From Bidens hawaiensis (taxonomy: Eukaryota > Streptophyta > Magnoliopsida > Asterales > Asteraceae): a stretch of DNA of 64,000 nucleotides. Each line of letters starts with the position of its first letter. Position 1 is the first letter of the stretch. Below, in pieces: positions 1 to 10,309 of this stretch. The notes below the pieces were generated by a model. The model saw only the letters and a list, made by a program, of their open reading frames with translations, was not told the DNA's origin and ran no database searches. The DNA lies in the NCBI GenBank assembly GCA_021521415.1, contig JAIQDT010001956.1:1-64000 (forward strand). Reading direction: 5' to 3'. The translations under genes were made by a program, and so were the position numbers.

Positions 1-185
1 TTTTTTTGGTTGGTTGTTTTTTGGGGGGGGGGTTGTTGGGGGGTTGGGTTGTTGGGGGGTGGTTGGTTGTTTGTTTGGTGGGTTTTGGTTTGTTTGGGGG
101 TTTGTTGGGTTTGTGGTTTGGGGTTGGGTTGGTTGGGGGTTTGTTGGTTTGGTTGGTGTTTGTTTGTTTTGGGGGGGGTTGTTGG
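1..185. other. G/T-only low-complexity tract (probable artefact)
   Basis: Every base from 1 to 185 is G or T, in irregular runs such as GGTTGG and G10; the first other base is the C at 186. It joins ordinary coding DNA in the middle of an RNase H domain. No known repeat class or LTR internal region looks like this. I read it as a sequencing or assembly error rather than biology. The open frames it contains, rich in Gly, Trp, Val, Leu and Phe, are not genes. Confidence 0.75.
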
Positions 186-1880
186 CGCCATTACCTCTAT
201 GGTACAAAGTGTATAATTTTTACGGATCACAAGAGCCTTCAACATATATTTGATCAAAAGGATTTAAACATGAGGCAACGAAGATGGGTGGAGTTGTTGA
301 ATGATTATGATTGTGAAATTAAGTACCACCCTGGAAAGGCGAATGTGGTGGCAGACGCGCTAAGTAGGAAGGAGCGAATAAAAACGCTGCGAGTCAAGGC
401 TCTAAGGTTGACCATTCACGCAGATCTCTCTACCCGCATCCGAGACGCTCAGCAAGAAGCCTTGAAACCAGAGTTTGTTAAAAACGAATGCCTTGGGGGT
501 ATGGTTAAGAATTTGGAACTTAAAGAGAACGGCAATCTATTTTTCGCTAACCGCATATGGGTCCCTCTCAAGGGAGGATTGCGCGAGCAGGTATTGAACG
601 AAGCTCACAAGACGCGGTATTCCGTACATCCTGGCGCAGACAAGATGTACCAAGATGTTAAAACGCTGTATTGGTGGCCCAATCTTAAAGGCGCCATCGC
701 GACGTATGTCAGTAAGTGCCTGACGTGTTCAAAAGTAAAGGCTGAATATCAGAAGCCGTCGGGGTTACTTCAGCAGCCAGAAATTCCCATGTGGAAGTGG
801 GAACAAATCTCTATGGACTTCATCACCAAACTGCCAAGGACACCTGGGGGTTATGACACGATCTGGGTTATTGTAGATCGGCTAACTAAGTCAGCGCACT
901 TCCTGCCGATCAAGGAAACCGATAAGATGGAAAAGTTAGCCAGATTGTATATTCGAGAAGTAGTTTCAAAGCATGGAGTCCCAGTGTCCATCATTTCTGA
1001 TAGAGATAGTCGGTTCACATCAAGGTTTTGGAGATCGTTACAAGGAGCTCTAGGTACTCGCCTTGATATGAGTACAGCTTATCATCCTCAAACGGATGGG
1101 CAAAGCGAGCGAACAATCCAGACTTTGGAAGATATGCTACGCGCGTGCGCAATCGATTTCGAAGGTAGCTGGGATACTCATCTCCCATTGGTTGAATTTT
1201 CTTACAACAATAGCTATCACACAAGCATTAAGGCTGCGCCGTTCGAAGCTTTGTATGGGCGCAAGTGTAGATCCCCACTGTGCTGGGCTGAAGTGGGTGA
1301 CAAGCAAATGACTGGTCCAGAATTGATCCAAGAAACAACAGACAAGATTTTTCAGATAAGGGATCGCCTTAAGACAGCGCGCGACAGACAGAAGAGCTAC
1401 GCAGATGTGCGAAGGAAACCATTGGAGTTTCAAGTAGGGGATAAAGTACTTTTGAAAGTCTCTCCATGGAAAGGAGTCCCCCGTTTCGGCAAGCGAGGAA
1501 AGTTGAATCCGCGCTTCATTGGACCATTCGAGATCCTGGAAAGGATCGGTCCGGTTGCTTATAAACTCCGTTTACCCGCCGAACTCAGTGGAGTTCATGA
1601 TACGTTTCATGTGTCCAACCTCAAAAAGTGCTTATCTGACGAAACGTTGATTTTGCCGATGGAAGAGATTCACATCGACAAACAGCTGCACTTCGTAGAA
1701 GAACCTATAGCAGTAACCGATTGGAAAGAACAAAAGTTACGCAGGGGCAAAATCAAGTTAGTAAAGGTTCAATGGAACTCGAGGCGTGGGCCTGAGTTCA
1801 CTTGGGAAAGAGAAGACCAAATGCGCAAGAAATACCCACACCTCTTTCAGAGCATGGCTTCTGCCAGCAACGTCTCCTAA
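186..1880 (+). CDS. Ty3/gypsy chromovirus pol, 3' part (RNase H end, integrase, chromodomain)
   Basis: This is the C-terminal part of a retrotransposon polyprotein and ends at TAA 1878-1880. In order it shows the end of RNase H ([11 protein letters not shown], then [15 protein letters not shown]), the integrase zinc finger (H-x6-H and C-x2-C, around 600-735) and the integrase core. The core has a DD35E triad: Asp at 816-818 (SMDFI), Asp at 999-1001 (ISDRDSRF) and Glu at 1107-1109 (QSERTIQ). A GPF/Y-like module ([18 protein letters not shown]) and a C-terminal chromodomain-like segment (about 1665-1850) follow. The layout is typical of plant chromoviruses, probably the Tekay/Del group. The frame is open throughout. 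The 5' part (gag, protease, RT) is off the window or replaced by the G/T tract, so the true start is not visible. Confidence 0.93.
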   Translation, partial: RHYLYGTKCIIFTDHKSLQHIFDQKDLNMRQRRWVELLNDYDCEIKYHPGKANVVADALSRKERIKTLRVKALRLTIHADLSTRIRDAQQEALKPEFVKNECLGGMVKNLELKENGNLFFANRIWVPLKGGLREQVLNEAHKTRYSVHPGADKMYQDVKTLYWWPNLKGAIATYVSKCLTCSKVKAEYQKPSGLLQQPEIPMWKWEQISMDFITKLPRTPGGYDTIWVIVDRLTKSAHFLPIKETDKMEKLARLYIREVVSKHGVPVSIISDRDSRFTSRFWRSLQGALGTRLDMSTAYHPQTDGQSERTIQTLEDMLRACAIDFEGSWDTHLPLVEFSYNNSYHTSIKAAPFEALYGRKCRSPLCWAEVGDKQMTGPELIQETTDKIFQIRDRLKTARDRQKSYADVRRKPLEFQVGDKVLLKVSPWKGVPRFGKRGKLNPRFIGPFEILERIGPVAYKLRLPAELSGVHDTFHVSNLKKCLSDETLILPMEEIHIDKQLHFVEEPIAVTDWKEQKLRRGKIKLVKVQWNSRRGPEFTWEREDQMRKKYPHLFQSMASASNVS

Positions 1881-1914
1881 ATTTCGGGACGAAATTCGTT
1901 TAACGAGGGGAGAA
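1880..1914 (+). other. Pre-LTR hairpin motif and polypurine tract of element 1
   Basis: The palindromic AATTTCGGGACGAAATT (stem AATTTCG/CGAAATT, loop GGA) overlaps the pol stop codon at 1880-1896. The purine-rich ACGAGGGGAGAA at 1903-1914 directly abuts the LTR and is the likely plus-strand primer. The same arrangement precedes the LTR at 6170, from a different element family. Confidence 0.7.
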
Positions 1915-1986
1915 TGTGACACCCGGTAAATTCCCAATCCCTTAAACTAAGTAATCAACCTAATAATTAGGTGATTGTAAATATTA

Positions 1987-2120
1987 AGCGCGTGCATTTG
2001 TTATGTGCGCCCTGCGCGAGCGCGCCATGTTAGTCAGCGCGTGCATTTGATATGTGCGCCCTGCGCGAGCGCACCATGTTAAGAACCAGCGTGAGCGTAT
2101 GTTATATGCGCCATGCGTGA
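1987..2120 (+). repeat. 49-bp tandem repeat in LTR 1
   Basis: Two nearly identical units start at 1987 and 2036 (AGCGCGTGCATTTG... then TGTGCGCCCTGCGCGAGCGC). A third, decayed unit runs from about 2087. The unit is GC-rich and partly self-complementary (GCGC/CGCG runs), in contrast to the AT-rich surroundings. Confidence 0.75.
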
Positions 2121-3229
2121 ATGTTTTGGCTTTATGTTTTCATGTAACTTTGAACGTTATGTTGTCTATGGGTTGACCATCCCGCATGATGCTAAGGCGG
2201 GTGCATCCTACATCGTTTATGCGCGTGCGGAAGGGAACTAACCTCCCCGCATGGCGGGAACATTGAGAGCTAGTTTGTCTGAAGCTCCAAGATGGAATTG
2301 ACTTCAACATAACTGATCACTATGTTGAAATACCAAAACCACCTGGAGAATCTACAAATGAAACTCAATGTCCCTAACTGCGAGAAGGTTACGCACCTAC
2401 CCGCAGCAAAGAAATGTCCTTCACGCAGAAAGCTATGCGCACAAAGTGATGCGCACAGAACACTTAGTCTATTCTCCAGACATAAGGAGATTACTCCCGC
2501 CCAAAAGGAAACAGTAGCGTGTTTCAGAGATTTTCCACTTTTTACTGTACACTGACAAAAGTTCCTGAAAAAGCACACTGTAACATGAAAAGTCAACTGT
2601 CAGCCACCCTATTCTCACCAACCCCAGACCTGCATGTCCTGTCCAAATCAAATCAAGATCTTTTGTCCACTCCTCCACTCTTAAGTAAACAATAAACAAT
2701 AATAATTTCCATACTTTATCATCATTACACCTAGTTATGAAAAGATTTCAATCCCCTAAAGCAAGGGATTGTGTTCCCTTGAGTTTGCCTATAAATTTGT
2801 AACCTAAATTATCACCCAAAACACACTTCAAAGAACTACAAACTTGCACTAATCCTCTCCCAAGCATCCGTTGTTTCCAGCTCCGATCCTGTTACTAGAC
2901 CTTCGATTCCGAGGCCAACACCAAGAAAACCCGAATCTCGATTAATCCCTTAACAAGAACCTCAGGTGAGTCTCACAGCCCCCATTTCACTATTTTCACT
3001 GTTTTTAACCTGTTTTCGGGGCGAGGGACACGTGTTTAAATTACATTTTATCATGGTATATTTACGAACAATGCAAGCGATTATGTGTTTAACTTATAAT
3101 TCATTATGGTAAGTTTTCGAGCAATGCAAACAGTTATCTATGGTTTTCGATATGAGTGCGCAAGAACGAGTAAGTGATCACTTTACCATTGGAACTCTAA
3201 GGGTAGGGACTGCTGGTTTGATCCGCCCA

Positions 3230-3540
3230 CTCGTAGGGGTCACACCTCTTACACAGACGAGTGCCTAGCACGGGGCAGTACTATGGGATTGAGCCCGCTT
3301 GTAGAGGTCGCTCCTCTTACGCAGACAAGCGCCTTGTTTTCCGGCACAACGTCCGCAGCGTAACCCGCGGGACGGTATTATTCGCTCGTAGTGGCAGCGC
3401 CACTTACACAGACGAGCACGATTTTTCAGAAGTGTCCGCGCGTAACCCGCGGGACAGTATTACTTGTTTCACTCGTAGTGGCAGCGCCACTTACACAGAC
3501 GAGCACAGTTCCCAGAAATGTTCGCGCGTAAACCGCGGAA
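3230..3540 (+). repeat. Array of hairpin-forming repeats in LTR 1
   Basis: Four related units lie at 3230-3261, 3296-3331, 3384-3417 and 3472-3503. Each has an outer stem (CTCGT/ACGAG or CTTGT/ACAAG) and an inner stem (AGTGGC/GCCACT or AGAGG/CCTCT). A second hairpin between them pairs GTCC with GGAC, or GTTC with GAAC. The differences between units are compensatory, so pairing is kept. Function is unknown; candidates are a packaging or dimerisation signal or a processing element in the retrotransposon RNA. Confidence 0.8.
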
Positions 3541-4026
3541 CGATTTTATCAGAATATGTTGATAGAACTATGTTTTACCAAGCATGTGTTTTAATGATGC
3601 TACCAGAATTATGTTTCAGAATGATTATGATGCAATACGATTTATCAAGTTACTAAAACTTGTGAACTCACTCAGTTTATACTGATTCAAATGTTTTTAC
3701 GTGTCTTTCAGGAGATAATTAGGTAGCGCATGGAGTCACACTTAGAGCACCTCACGCTGAACATCTAAAACTAGCTTTTTGGAAGATTTTAGTTCTATCC
3801 CTTCGATGCGCGTGGTTGTTCCCGCCGCGCATGGGGATATGGCGTGGAAATCTTCAACAGTTTTATACTTGGATGTTTTTATGTAATTTTTAAACAATGT
3901 AATGTATTGTATTAAACATTTCATGCGCAATGAAAATCTTTGAATGTTTGCAATGGCCCGTGCTTAATTATCAATCCCCACTCGAGCGCGCCCGGCTGTT
4001 TCCGCCGCTCAGGGCCGGGTGTGACA

Positions 4027-4060
4027 CCATACACACGCAAGTTTCGTTTTACCCTTAATT

Positions 4061-4115
<55 letters not shown>

Positions 4116-6169
4116 ATACCTACATACAACTAGTGTACGTATAACAACCTCATGTGTTCAAATAATCACTTATAGATTATAAACTCTTTCAAGATTAACG
4201 GTTTACATGTTATGTCCATATCTTATAAATTATCTTTGTAAAATGTAATATTGTCATGACAACAAAAATTTGATTATAAGGAATTGCTTTCAAAGATTCT
4301 TAAACGATTATATGTATGATTTCAAGATTTTAAATATTGTCACCTAAGGTGATGAACCTCTTAATAACTTTATAAATACGAGGTTTCATTCTGAATGATG
4401 AATGCGGGGTTTATTCAGTAAAAAAAATAAAATTTACAACTTTCACCATATTGCATAAACTCAATGATCATGGCTTTGCAAATCTTTTGAGACGCGCCTA
4501 TGGATATTTTATATTGTAACACAAATTTTTACTCAATAACAACTTACGCGACTATTACCTCTTATTATCGCAAGCATCATCACTTTATATATTTTATTTT
4601 CATCACAATAACTCTATGTTTACAAACTCCTTTAACAAATTGGACTTACAAGATTTACTTTTGATAATGATCAAAACCTTTCTTTAGCCAGCGATACCGC
4701 GATATATTGATATTATTATATTCATTTCCTTGGAAACAATAAAACGACTTTACTTGAGATTGCATTTCGATGTAATTCTTATATTTCCAATGAACATAGA
4801 AAACGCGATTTACCTATTTCGTCATTTAATCGAGTCTCACTATTATTGCGATTTTCTTTCCCATTGATGAGATGTTTCAATGGTAACTTTATGAACATGA
4901 GATTTCATTTTGGTGTTTGATTTGACCGAATCCATGCTATTCAATAACAATTTGTGTAATACTTTCAAAACATTAACTTCGCCAAAAATATCGTTTATCT
5001 TTTAAACGATATTTTCATGACTATGTTGTTATATTTGAGCATTTATGTAAACTCGATTTTATACCTTATACTATATTATTTCATCTAATCTATTAACGGC
5101 CTATGTGTGGCTGTCTACAAGTTTTGGCGCTATTAGAAACCGTTATTATAATAACGATTATATAAATGGTTTCACAATAGTGGTCGTATTCACGTTTTAT
5201 CACATTTCATCGATTGTTTTGTTTGTTAATCTAATGCTATTTTATTTATATTGATGCACGTATGCGTCACCCCAAAGAAACTCACCTCATTCTCATGTTA
5301 TCACATTTCATGTAATCATATCCTCAAATACTTATAACCTCAAGTGTGTTCACGTGTGAAATTCATCATACGACGTTATTGTAAGTTGTATAATCGTTTA
5401 TCCTAACTCTATGTGATCATTTATTGGACTTTTAATTTCTATCTATCGAGTTTCATCTTATCAATTTTATTTATTACCTTGATTTATAAACTTTGGTAAC
5501 TATCTTGATGACATTTGACTTTAAATCCCGTTTCGTAATTTTTACCATGGATTTTATTTATTTGATCGTCTTTACTTATTTAAACCAAATAGTTATTTTC
5601 GCCTTGATTATACTCTAAGATTTTAACTGTTTCATTTATTTATCCCATTTTCCTACTTGCTAAAAAGTCAATCCCGAAATTCTCAACCACTAGTACTGTT
5701 TTGGTCAATATTGGTAAAAATTCAACAAATTTATTTACACATCTATTATTTAAAGATTTCAAAATAAATGTCTCTTAAACCACACAATGGAACGAACCAT
5801 GTGGACCATACGGCGATCGAAATAATTATGGGTGCACACTTAATTATCGGAATCCCCGTATGGAAGCCATGGTAAGTACGGTTATGTGCGATAACTCAGA
5901 CCTAAGGATGATGGCAAAAAAAAAACGATGGAAATGCGAATCGTGATAAAGGCATGGTGGATACGCCGCTGGTACTTCCTATATATAAGTGTCTTTATTA
6001 TGTTCTCATTTGTAGCTCTTTTTTTTCGATTCATGCTAGGATTTGACGTTATTCGTTTGCTTAAAATTTGTTCATGCAATTAACTTACTAAAGACAACAT
6101 TCGTTAATAATTACTTTTCTTTAAGTTTATTTTAATTTCGGGACGAAATTTCTGAAAAGTTGGGGATAC
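4027..6169 (+). mobile_element. 3' internal, non-coding part of gypsy element 2
   Basis: There is no convincing coding sequence over 2.1 kb of AT-rich DNA. It ends with a hairpin motif (6134-6150) and a purine tract (AGTTGGGGATAC, 6158-6169) abutting the LTR at 6170, so it should be the 3' internal region of that element. Element 1 is inserted at its left border. It may be a long 3' untranslated region or a LARD-type non-coding body. A (TA)n(TG)n microsatellite occupies 4060-4116. Confidence 0.55.
4060..4116. repeat. (TA)n(TG)n compound microsatellite
   Basis: About 13 TA repeats are followed by about 12 TG repeats. Confidence 0.95.
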
Positions 6170-8777
6170 TGTGACATTCGTCAAATTCGGATTTCGATTT
6201 TCTTTCACGCTTTATTTTAATAAGTTATACTTCAAACCCATCATGTAGGCGTGTACAAATCGTTGTTCATTTAACATAAAAATTAGTTTATAAGTTGTAA
6301 GGGGTAATCTTTGTCATTTTTGAACCTATATTAACTTTTATTAAGTTTTATACCATTTTTGTAAAACAATTAGAACTTGAGGGGCTAAAATGTAACATTT
6401 ATATACCATATATATATTAAAAACCCTAACCCTATTTTTATTATAACCACCAGCCGCCACACCCCCCCCCCCAACCGATTTCCGGCGAAGCCGATTTCCC
6501 GCGAAGAAGCTGTCGGCCACCACCTCTCCACCGCACCACCACCTCACTCTCCCCTGTTCACCGCAGCCACCACCCTTCCCTTTCTCCCTTCGTTTTCCGG
6601 CGAGCCTCCCCTCCTTCGCTTTTCCAGCGACTGGAAAACCGGCCGCCGTGGTCACTCTGTCCCGCAACTCTCTCTCTCAGTCGTTCCCTCTCTCTTTCTC
6701 TACCTCTCTGTCTCTCTCGGCTTTCTCTCTCTCTATCTCTCTCGGCTTTCTCTCTATCTCTCTCGGCTCACTCTATCTCTCTCTCTCTCTCTCTCCGTGT
6801 TATCTCTCTCTCGCAGCTCTCTCTCTCTCTCTTTCTCAGCCTTCGTTTTCCGGCGGCTGTTGTTGCTTCGTCTCCAGCGGGTTCGGTTCGTTTGCTTCCC
6901 GATATCGAACCACGACTCGTGAACACGAAAAAGGTATATAATTTGGGGTTGGTATTGTTAATCTTTCATATATCGATTTGTCGGAATTAGATTGTTAATA
7001 ATTGGCTTGGTAGTATCGGTTATGTTTTTGGTCAAATACTTTGAAACGAATCGGGTTTGCGTTGTTGGTATGAATTGGGTAAAAGATGAATACCCGGGAA
7101 ATGGATATAATAAGTTCTTGGGTTTAGTTATTTTGGTTCGGTTTGGTTGGTACGTTTGTTAAATTAGAGGTCTCGGGTTCGGGTCATCCTAGATCGGTTT
7201 TTGGTATTGTTTCTTGTTATACTTAATAAATTTATTATTACTATTAGTATTAACATAGATATGTAAAGATTATTATTATTATTAACTAGATATAGAATTA
7301 TCATTATTATTATTATTAACAAGATTATTAATATTATTATTACTATTATCTTTTAACAAAACTATTATTATTATCATTATTATTATAAATATTAAAGTTA
7401 TTAATATTATTAAAGATCATCTTATTATTATCTTCATATTATTATCATCAATTATTAGCAATAATATCATTATAGCTATTTTATGAATTCGTTTAGAAAT
7501 CAAGCCGACATCGAGTATAATATCATTATTTACTATCAATATTATTTATTATTATTATTATTATCATTTTTATTATCATTATTATCTTATATATCTATAT
7601 ATATATATATATATATTCATAACATGTTCTAAAACTATTATTATCATTACTATCATTATCATTAATAATATTATTATAAACTTGATTATCAATTCATTTT
7701 TTTATAAAACCGAACCATTGATTAAAAACCCGTCTTGTCCTTTTTAATATTAGTTTAGCTAATTAAAAGCCTCAATAAAATAATATTATTTTTATTTTAA
7801 TTATCAATTAAGTGTGAGTCCTTAATCGTTAACAAATTAACCGGTAACCCGATTAACAACCGAACCGTCTCATTCAATGTTTCCAATATAGTTTCATTAT
7901 GGCTTCAAGTTCATTAATATATATTACATTATTTATTTTAGCTAAGGTGTTTATCGTTTCAAGTCGGATCTGTTCGTTTACCGTTCGAGCTTCATTTATT
8001 TATCGGTTCATCAATCGAGGTGAGTACTTTCATACCCCTTTTTCCATCTTTCGTTTTTGGGTGACATTTCATACTTATCAAACTAAATGCTTTAATTACT
8101 TGCATCTTCAACCCACAAACGTGATTGTATACCTTACTTGAATAATTGCTCGATTTGGTGTTGTATGCTTATTTGACTATGTGTTTACAGCTTTTGGATG
8201 GTGAAACTATAAATCCTATACCATTTGGCAATGGCAATGTGTCGTTAACGTATGCTATTAACGGTATCTATAAATCCTAGACTACTCGGCATCCCCTTGT
8301 AGTTAGGTGGTGCTAATGTAAGCTTATTAGCAACTGTCATAAAATCCTAGACTAATTGCCAATAGCTAGGTGTCGCTAACTTGTTTAGCGATAACTATTT
8401 ATTCTAGTTTATAGTTCTTATTTATTGTTTTGTATACAAGTTTTGTGGATTTTCATACTATACACTTATATGCTCAAAGTTATGAATTGCTCACCAACCT
8501 TTGTGTTGATAAACTTTATTTTATGGAATGTTACATGTTTGACTTTTGTTGACTCGAGTGCTTGACGGAAAACGTTACCAAGACCTTTAGGATATTAGCA
8601 AAACGAACAATATAATTATTACTTGTATTCAGTTTGTTTGTGTAGACGAGAAGTGTTGTTTATCGATTTGTTGAAATAAAATGAGTTAAATGAATATTGT
8701 CACTTTAAATAGTGTCTTGTGTATTTGTCCAATCACGTTGTACCCCGACATGTTCCACCTTTGGTCGGGGTGTGACA
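6170..8777 (+). mobile_element. 3' LTR of gypsy element 2
   Basis: This 2608-bp LTR starts TGTGACATTCGTCAAA after a purine tract and ends GGTCGGGGTGTGACA. It contains, in order, a TATA-like AT stretch followed by a telobox (AACCCTAACCC, about 6421), a long CT-rich leader (6650-6840), a tRNA B-box-like GGGTTCGGGTCATCC (about 7174), a long ATT/ATC-rich part (7220-7690) and hairpin repeats (8205-8400). The same family recurs at 32019-36874 and, truncated, at about 30545-31592. There is no 5-bp repeat of the preceding sequence after 8777, as expected for a 3' LTR rather than a solo LTR. The small open frames inside it (CT-rich, Ser/Leu-rich) are not genes. Confidence 0.85.
8205..8400 (+). repeat. 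Hairpin repeats in LTR 2
   Basis: Three diverged units of about 60-65 bp each follow an AAATCCTA-type spacer and carry a short stem-loop: CGTTAA/TTAACG (about 8243), TGCTAAT/ATTAGCA (about 8310) and CGCTAA/TTAGCG (about 8374). The primary sequence of the stems changes but pairing is retained. Two further pairs of such units occur in the related LTR at 31065-31205. Confidence 0.75.
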
Positions 8778-9250
8778 CAAAAGTCCTTCGGATCTGGAGC
8801 TATGATGACGAGCTCTTCTTGGATTAGAGTCGCCGGAATCTTCTTCCAAGCCTAACTCCGAGTGAGTTCGGTGGGCGTCCCTCATAATTCGTTCCAGATC
8901 TCCCAGATTGGAACCTCCTGGGGCTGTAACATGTCCCGGATTAGTAGGGGTATGACCAGTTGGTGTGATGACATTTCACGTGTCTACCGGAGTAACACCT
9001 ACTAGTGGAGTGAAATGTCCCCGAGCCGTCGAACCACCTAACGTAAAACCTCCAAGGTTTACGACATCGGTTCGTGCAGTAGGGGTCGTGATTCGAGCAA
9101 AAACAGATGATGCTCCTTCACGTGTTTCTGGATTGAAATCACGTGAAGACTGTACCTGGTTCTCCGTCGGCCCTTTAAGTAACTGATTCATATCGTAAAA
9201 CGAACGGAAAAAATTTCTTGATTTTCTAACAAAAACACGGATGTCGCCAA
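8778..9250 (-). pseudogene. Truncated gag start and PBS of a Tat-like retroelement
   Basis: On the minus strand a 71-codon frame (9191 to 8976) starts MNQLLKGPTENQ and is rich in Pro, Thr, Arg and Gly, like the low-complexity gag N-terminus of the Tat-like element at 24259-25673. It is cut off at 8777 by LTR 2. On the same strand TGGCGACATCCG follows the LTR end at 9251; it corresponds to the PBS TGGCGCCATCCG of the related intact element. I infer that gypsy element 2 inserted into this gag. Confidence 0.55.
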
Positions 9251-10051
9251 TGAAGAAACACGGATCTACTACCCTTGACGGATCTTAGATCCAATGAGTC
9301 TACATGGTAGGATATGGATAACTGCCAATACGATATGAACCCAATTCCTAAAGTCCAGTGACGTGAACCTGCAAAACAAACACCGTGAGCTCGTTACGGG
9401 AAGGACAAGAGGGGGGTTCTTCCCGTAATCACCCTCCGGCGTGAGAATAAGTACAATTCTGATGAAGATAATGCACTTAAGTAAATAGTGAGAGTACAGT
9501 GGGGGTGAATGAATACCTTATAATAATTGAGAAAGTATTTATAGCCGAAGGATGTGGGAAGATGATTGGGCCAGCTGTCCATTTGGAAGATGCTCTCGTA
9601 ACCACCTGGACACGTGTCCTCGCATGATAGGTTCAATCTATACATTGCATGTGCATGCATAACAACTTGGACACGCGTCTTTATGAGACTGGTTGATGAA
9701 TAACCTCCTGGCCATGTGCACGGTTATAACGGCCTTGCCAGGTGTCCTTTGTTGGTTGGTCGAGAGATCACGTACTGCTCAAGAAAGCATCTTGGTAGAT
9801 CTTCTAGAATGTTACTAATGACAGCTGTCCCGAGGCATTGCCTCTTGGTCCTTTTCTGCGGACGGGTATCCCGTCTCGCGGATGATTCTTGAAGGTGCTA
9901 GGATGCCTCCGCATGCGTCATGTAAGTGTTTCTAAGGGGCTCTCAGCTGACCCGCAGGTAATACTTAAGGGTATTTGGGTCTTTTTGATACCCTACCTCT
10001 GGACTAGAGACCCGCTCCATACAACCTGCGTCGTTGAGTCACCCCGTAACA
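9251..10051 (-). mobile_element. 5' LTR of the Tat-like retroelement (minus strand)
   Basis: It shares several blocks with the LTRs at 17843 and 25740: CCTGCAAAACAAACACCGTG, CCTCCGGCGTGAGAAT, and TATTTATAGCCGAAGG, which holds the TATA-like part. On the minus strand it ends TTTCTTCA next to a primer-binding-like site. The other end is placed at 10051 because the minus strand would then start TGTTACGGGGTG; this boundary is a guess within some tens of bases. Confidence 0.6.
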
Positions 10052-10254
10052 ATTTTCCATTAAAAAAGAAGTTAAAGATTACCGGAACGTAAATATAAAT
10101 GATGTTATAAAACACAAAGAAACAGTGTTGATGATGATGATGATGATGATGATGATATATAACATATAATATCAGATCAACTAACCTAACCGACGGACGT
10201 CCGTTTGATAATCCTCCTTCCGATCTGTACACCAATTGTTCCTTCTGATCTACA

Positions 10255-10305
<51 letters not shown>

Positions 10306-10309
10306 GATG
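10052..10309. repeat. 5' flank of the golgin gene with two trinucleotide microsatellites
   Basis: An (ATG)n tract lies at about 10130-10156 and an (ATT)n tract at about 10255-10305. The ATT tract runs directly into three successive in-frame ATG codons (10304, 10307, 10310), so repeat-length variation would alter the immediate 5' leader. I see no clear TATA box. Confidence 0.8.

Larger units (their letters stand above)
1915..4026 (+). mobile_element. 3' LTR of gypsy element 1
   Basis: This 2112-bp LTR starts TGTGACACCCGG after the polypurine tract and ends CCGGGTGTGACA, giving 12-bp terminal inverted repeats with TG...CA ends. It holds an imperfect 49-bp tandem repeat (1987-2120), an AT-rich part with a plausible TATA region near 2795, and an array of hairpin repeats (3230-3540). 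The base after it begins CCATA, the candidate target-site duplication, but the 5' end of the element is outside the window, so this cannot be confirmed. Confidence 0.88.

Noticed and set aside
6..185. Open frame rich in Gly, Trp, Val and Leu at the left edge, joined to pol
   Set aside because: It comes from the G/T-only tract, which looks like an artefact; the pol homology begins only after 185.
6648..6941. Ser/Leu-rich frame, and a similar one at 32499-32924
   Set aside because: Both are translations of the CT-repeat leader of the LTR.
9459..9465. CTGATGA, the core of a hammerhead ribozyme (retrozyme idea)
   Set aside because: No GAAA with matching stems follows at the required distance on either strand.
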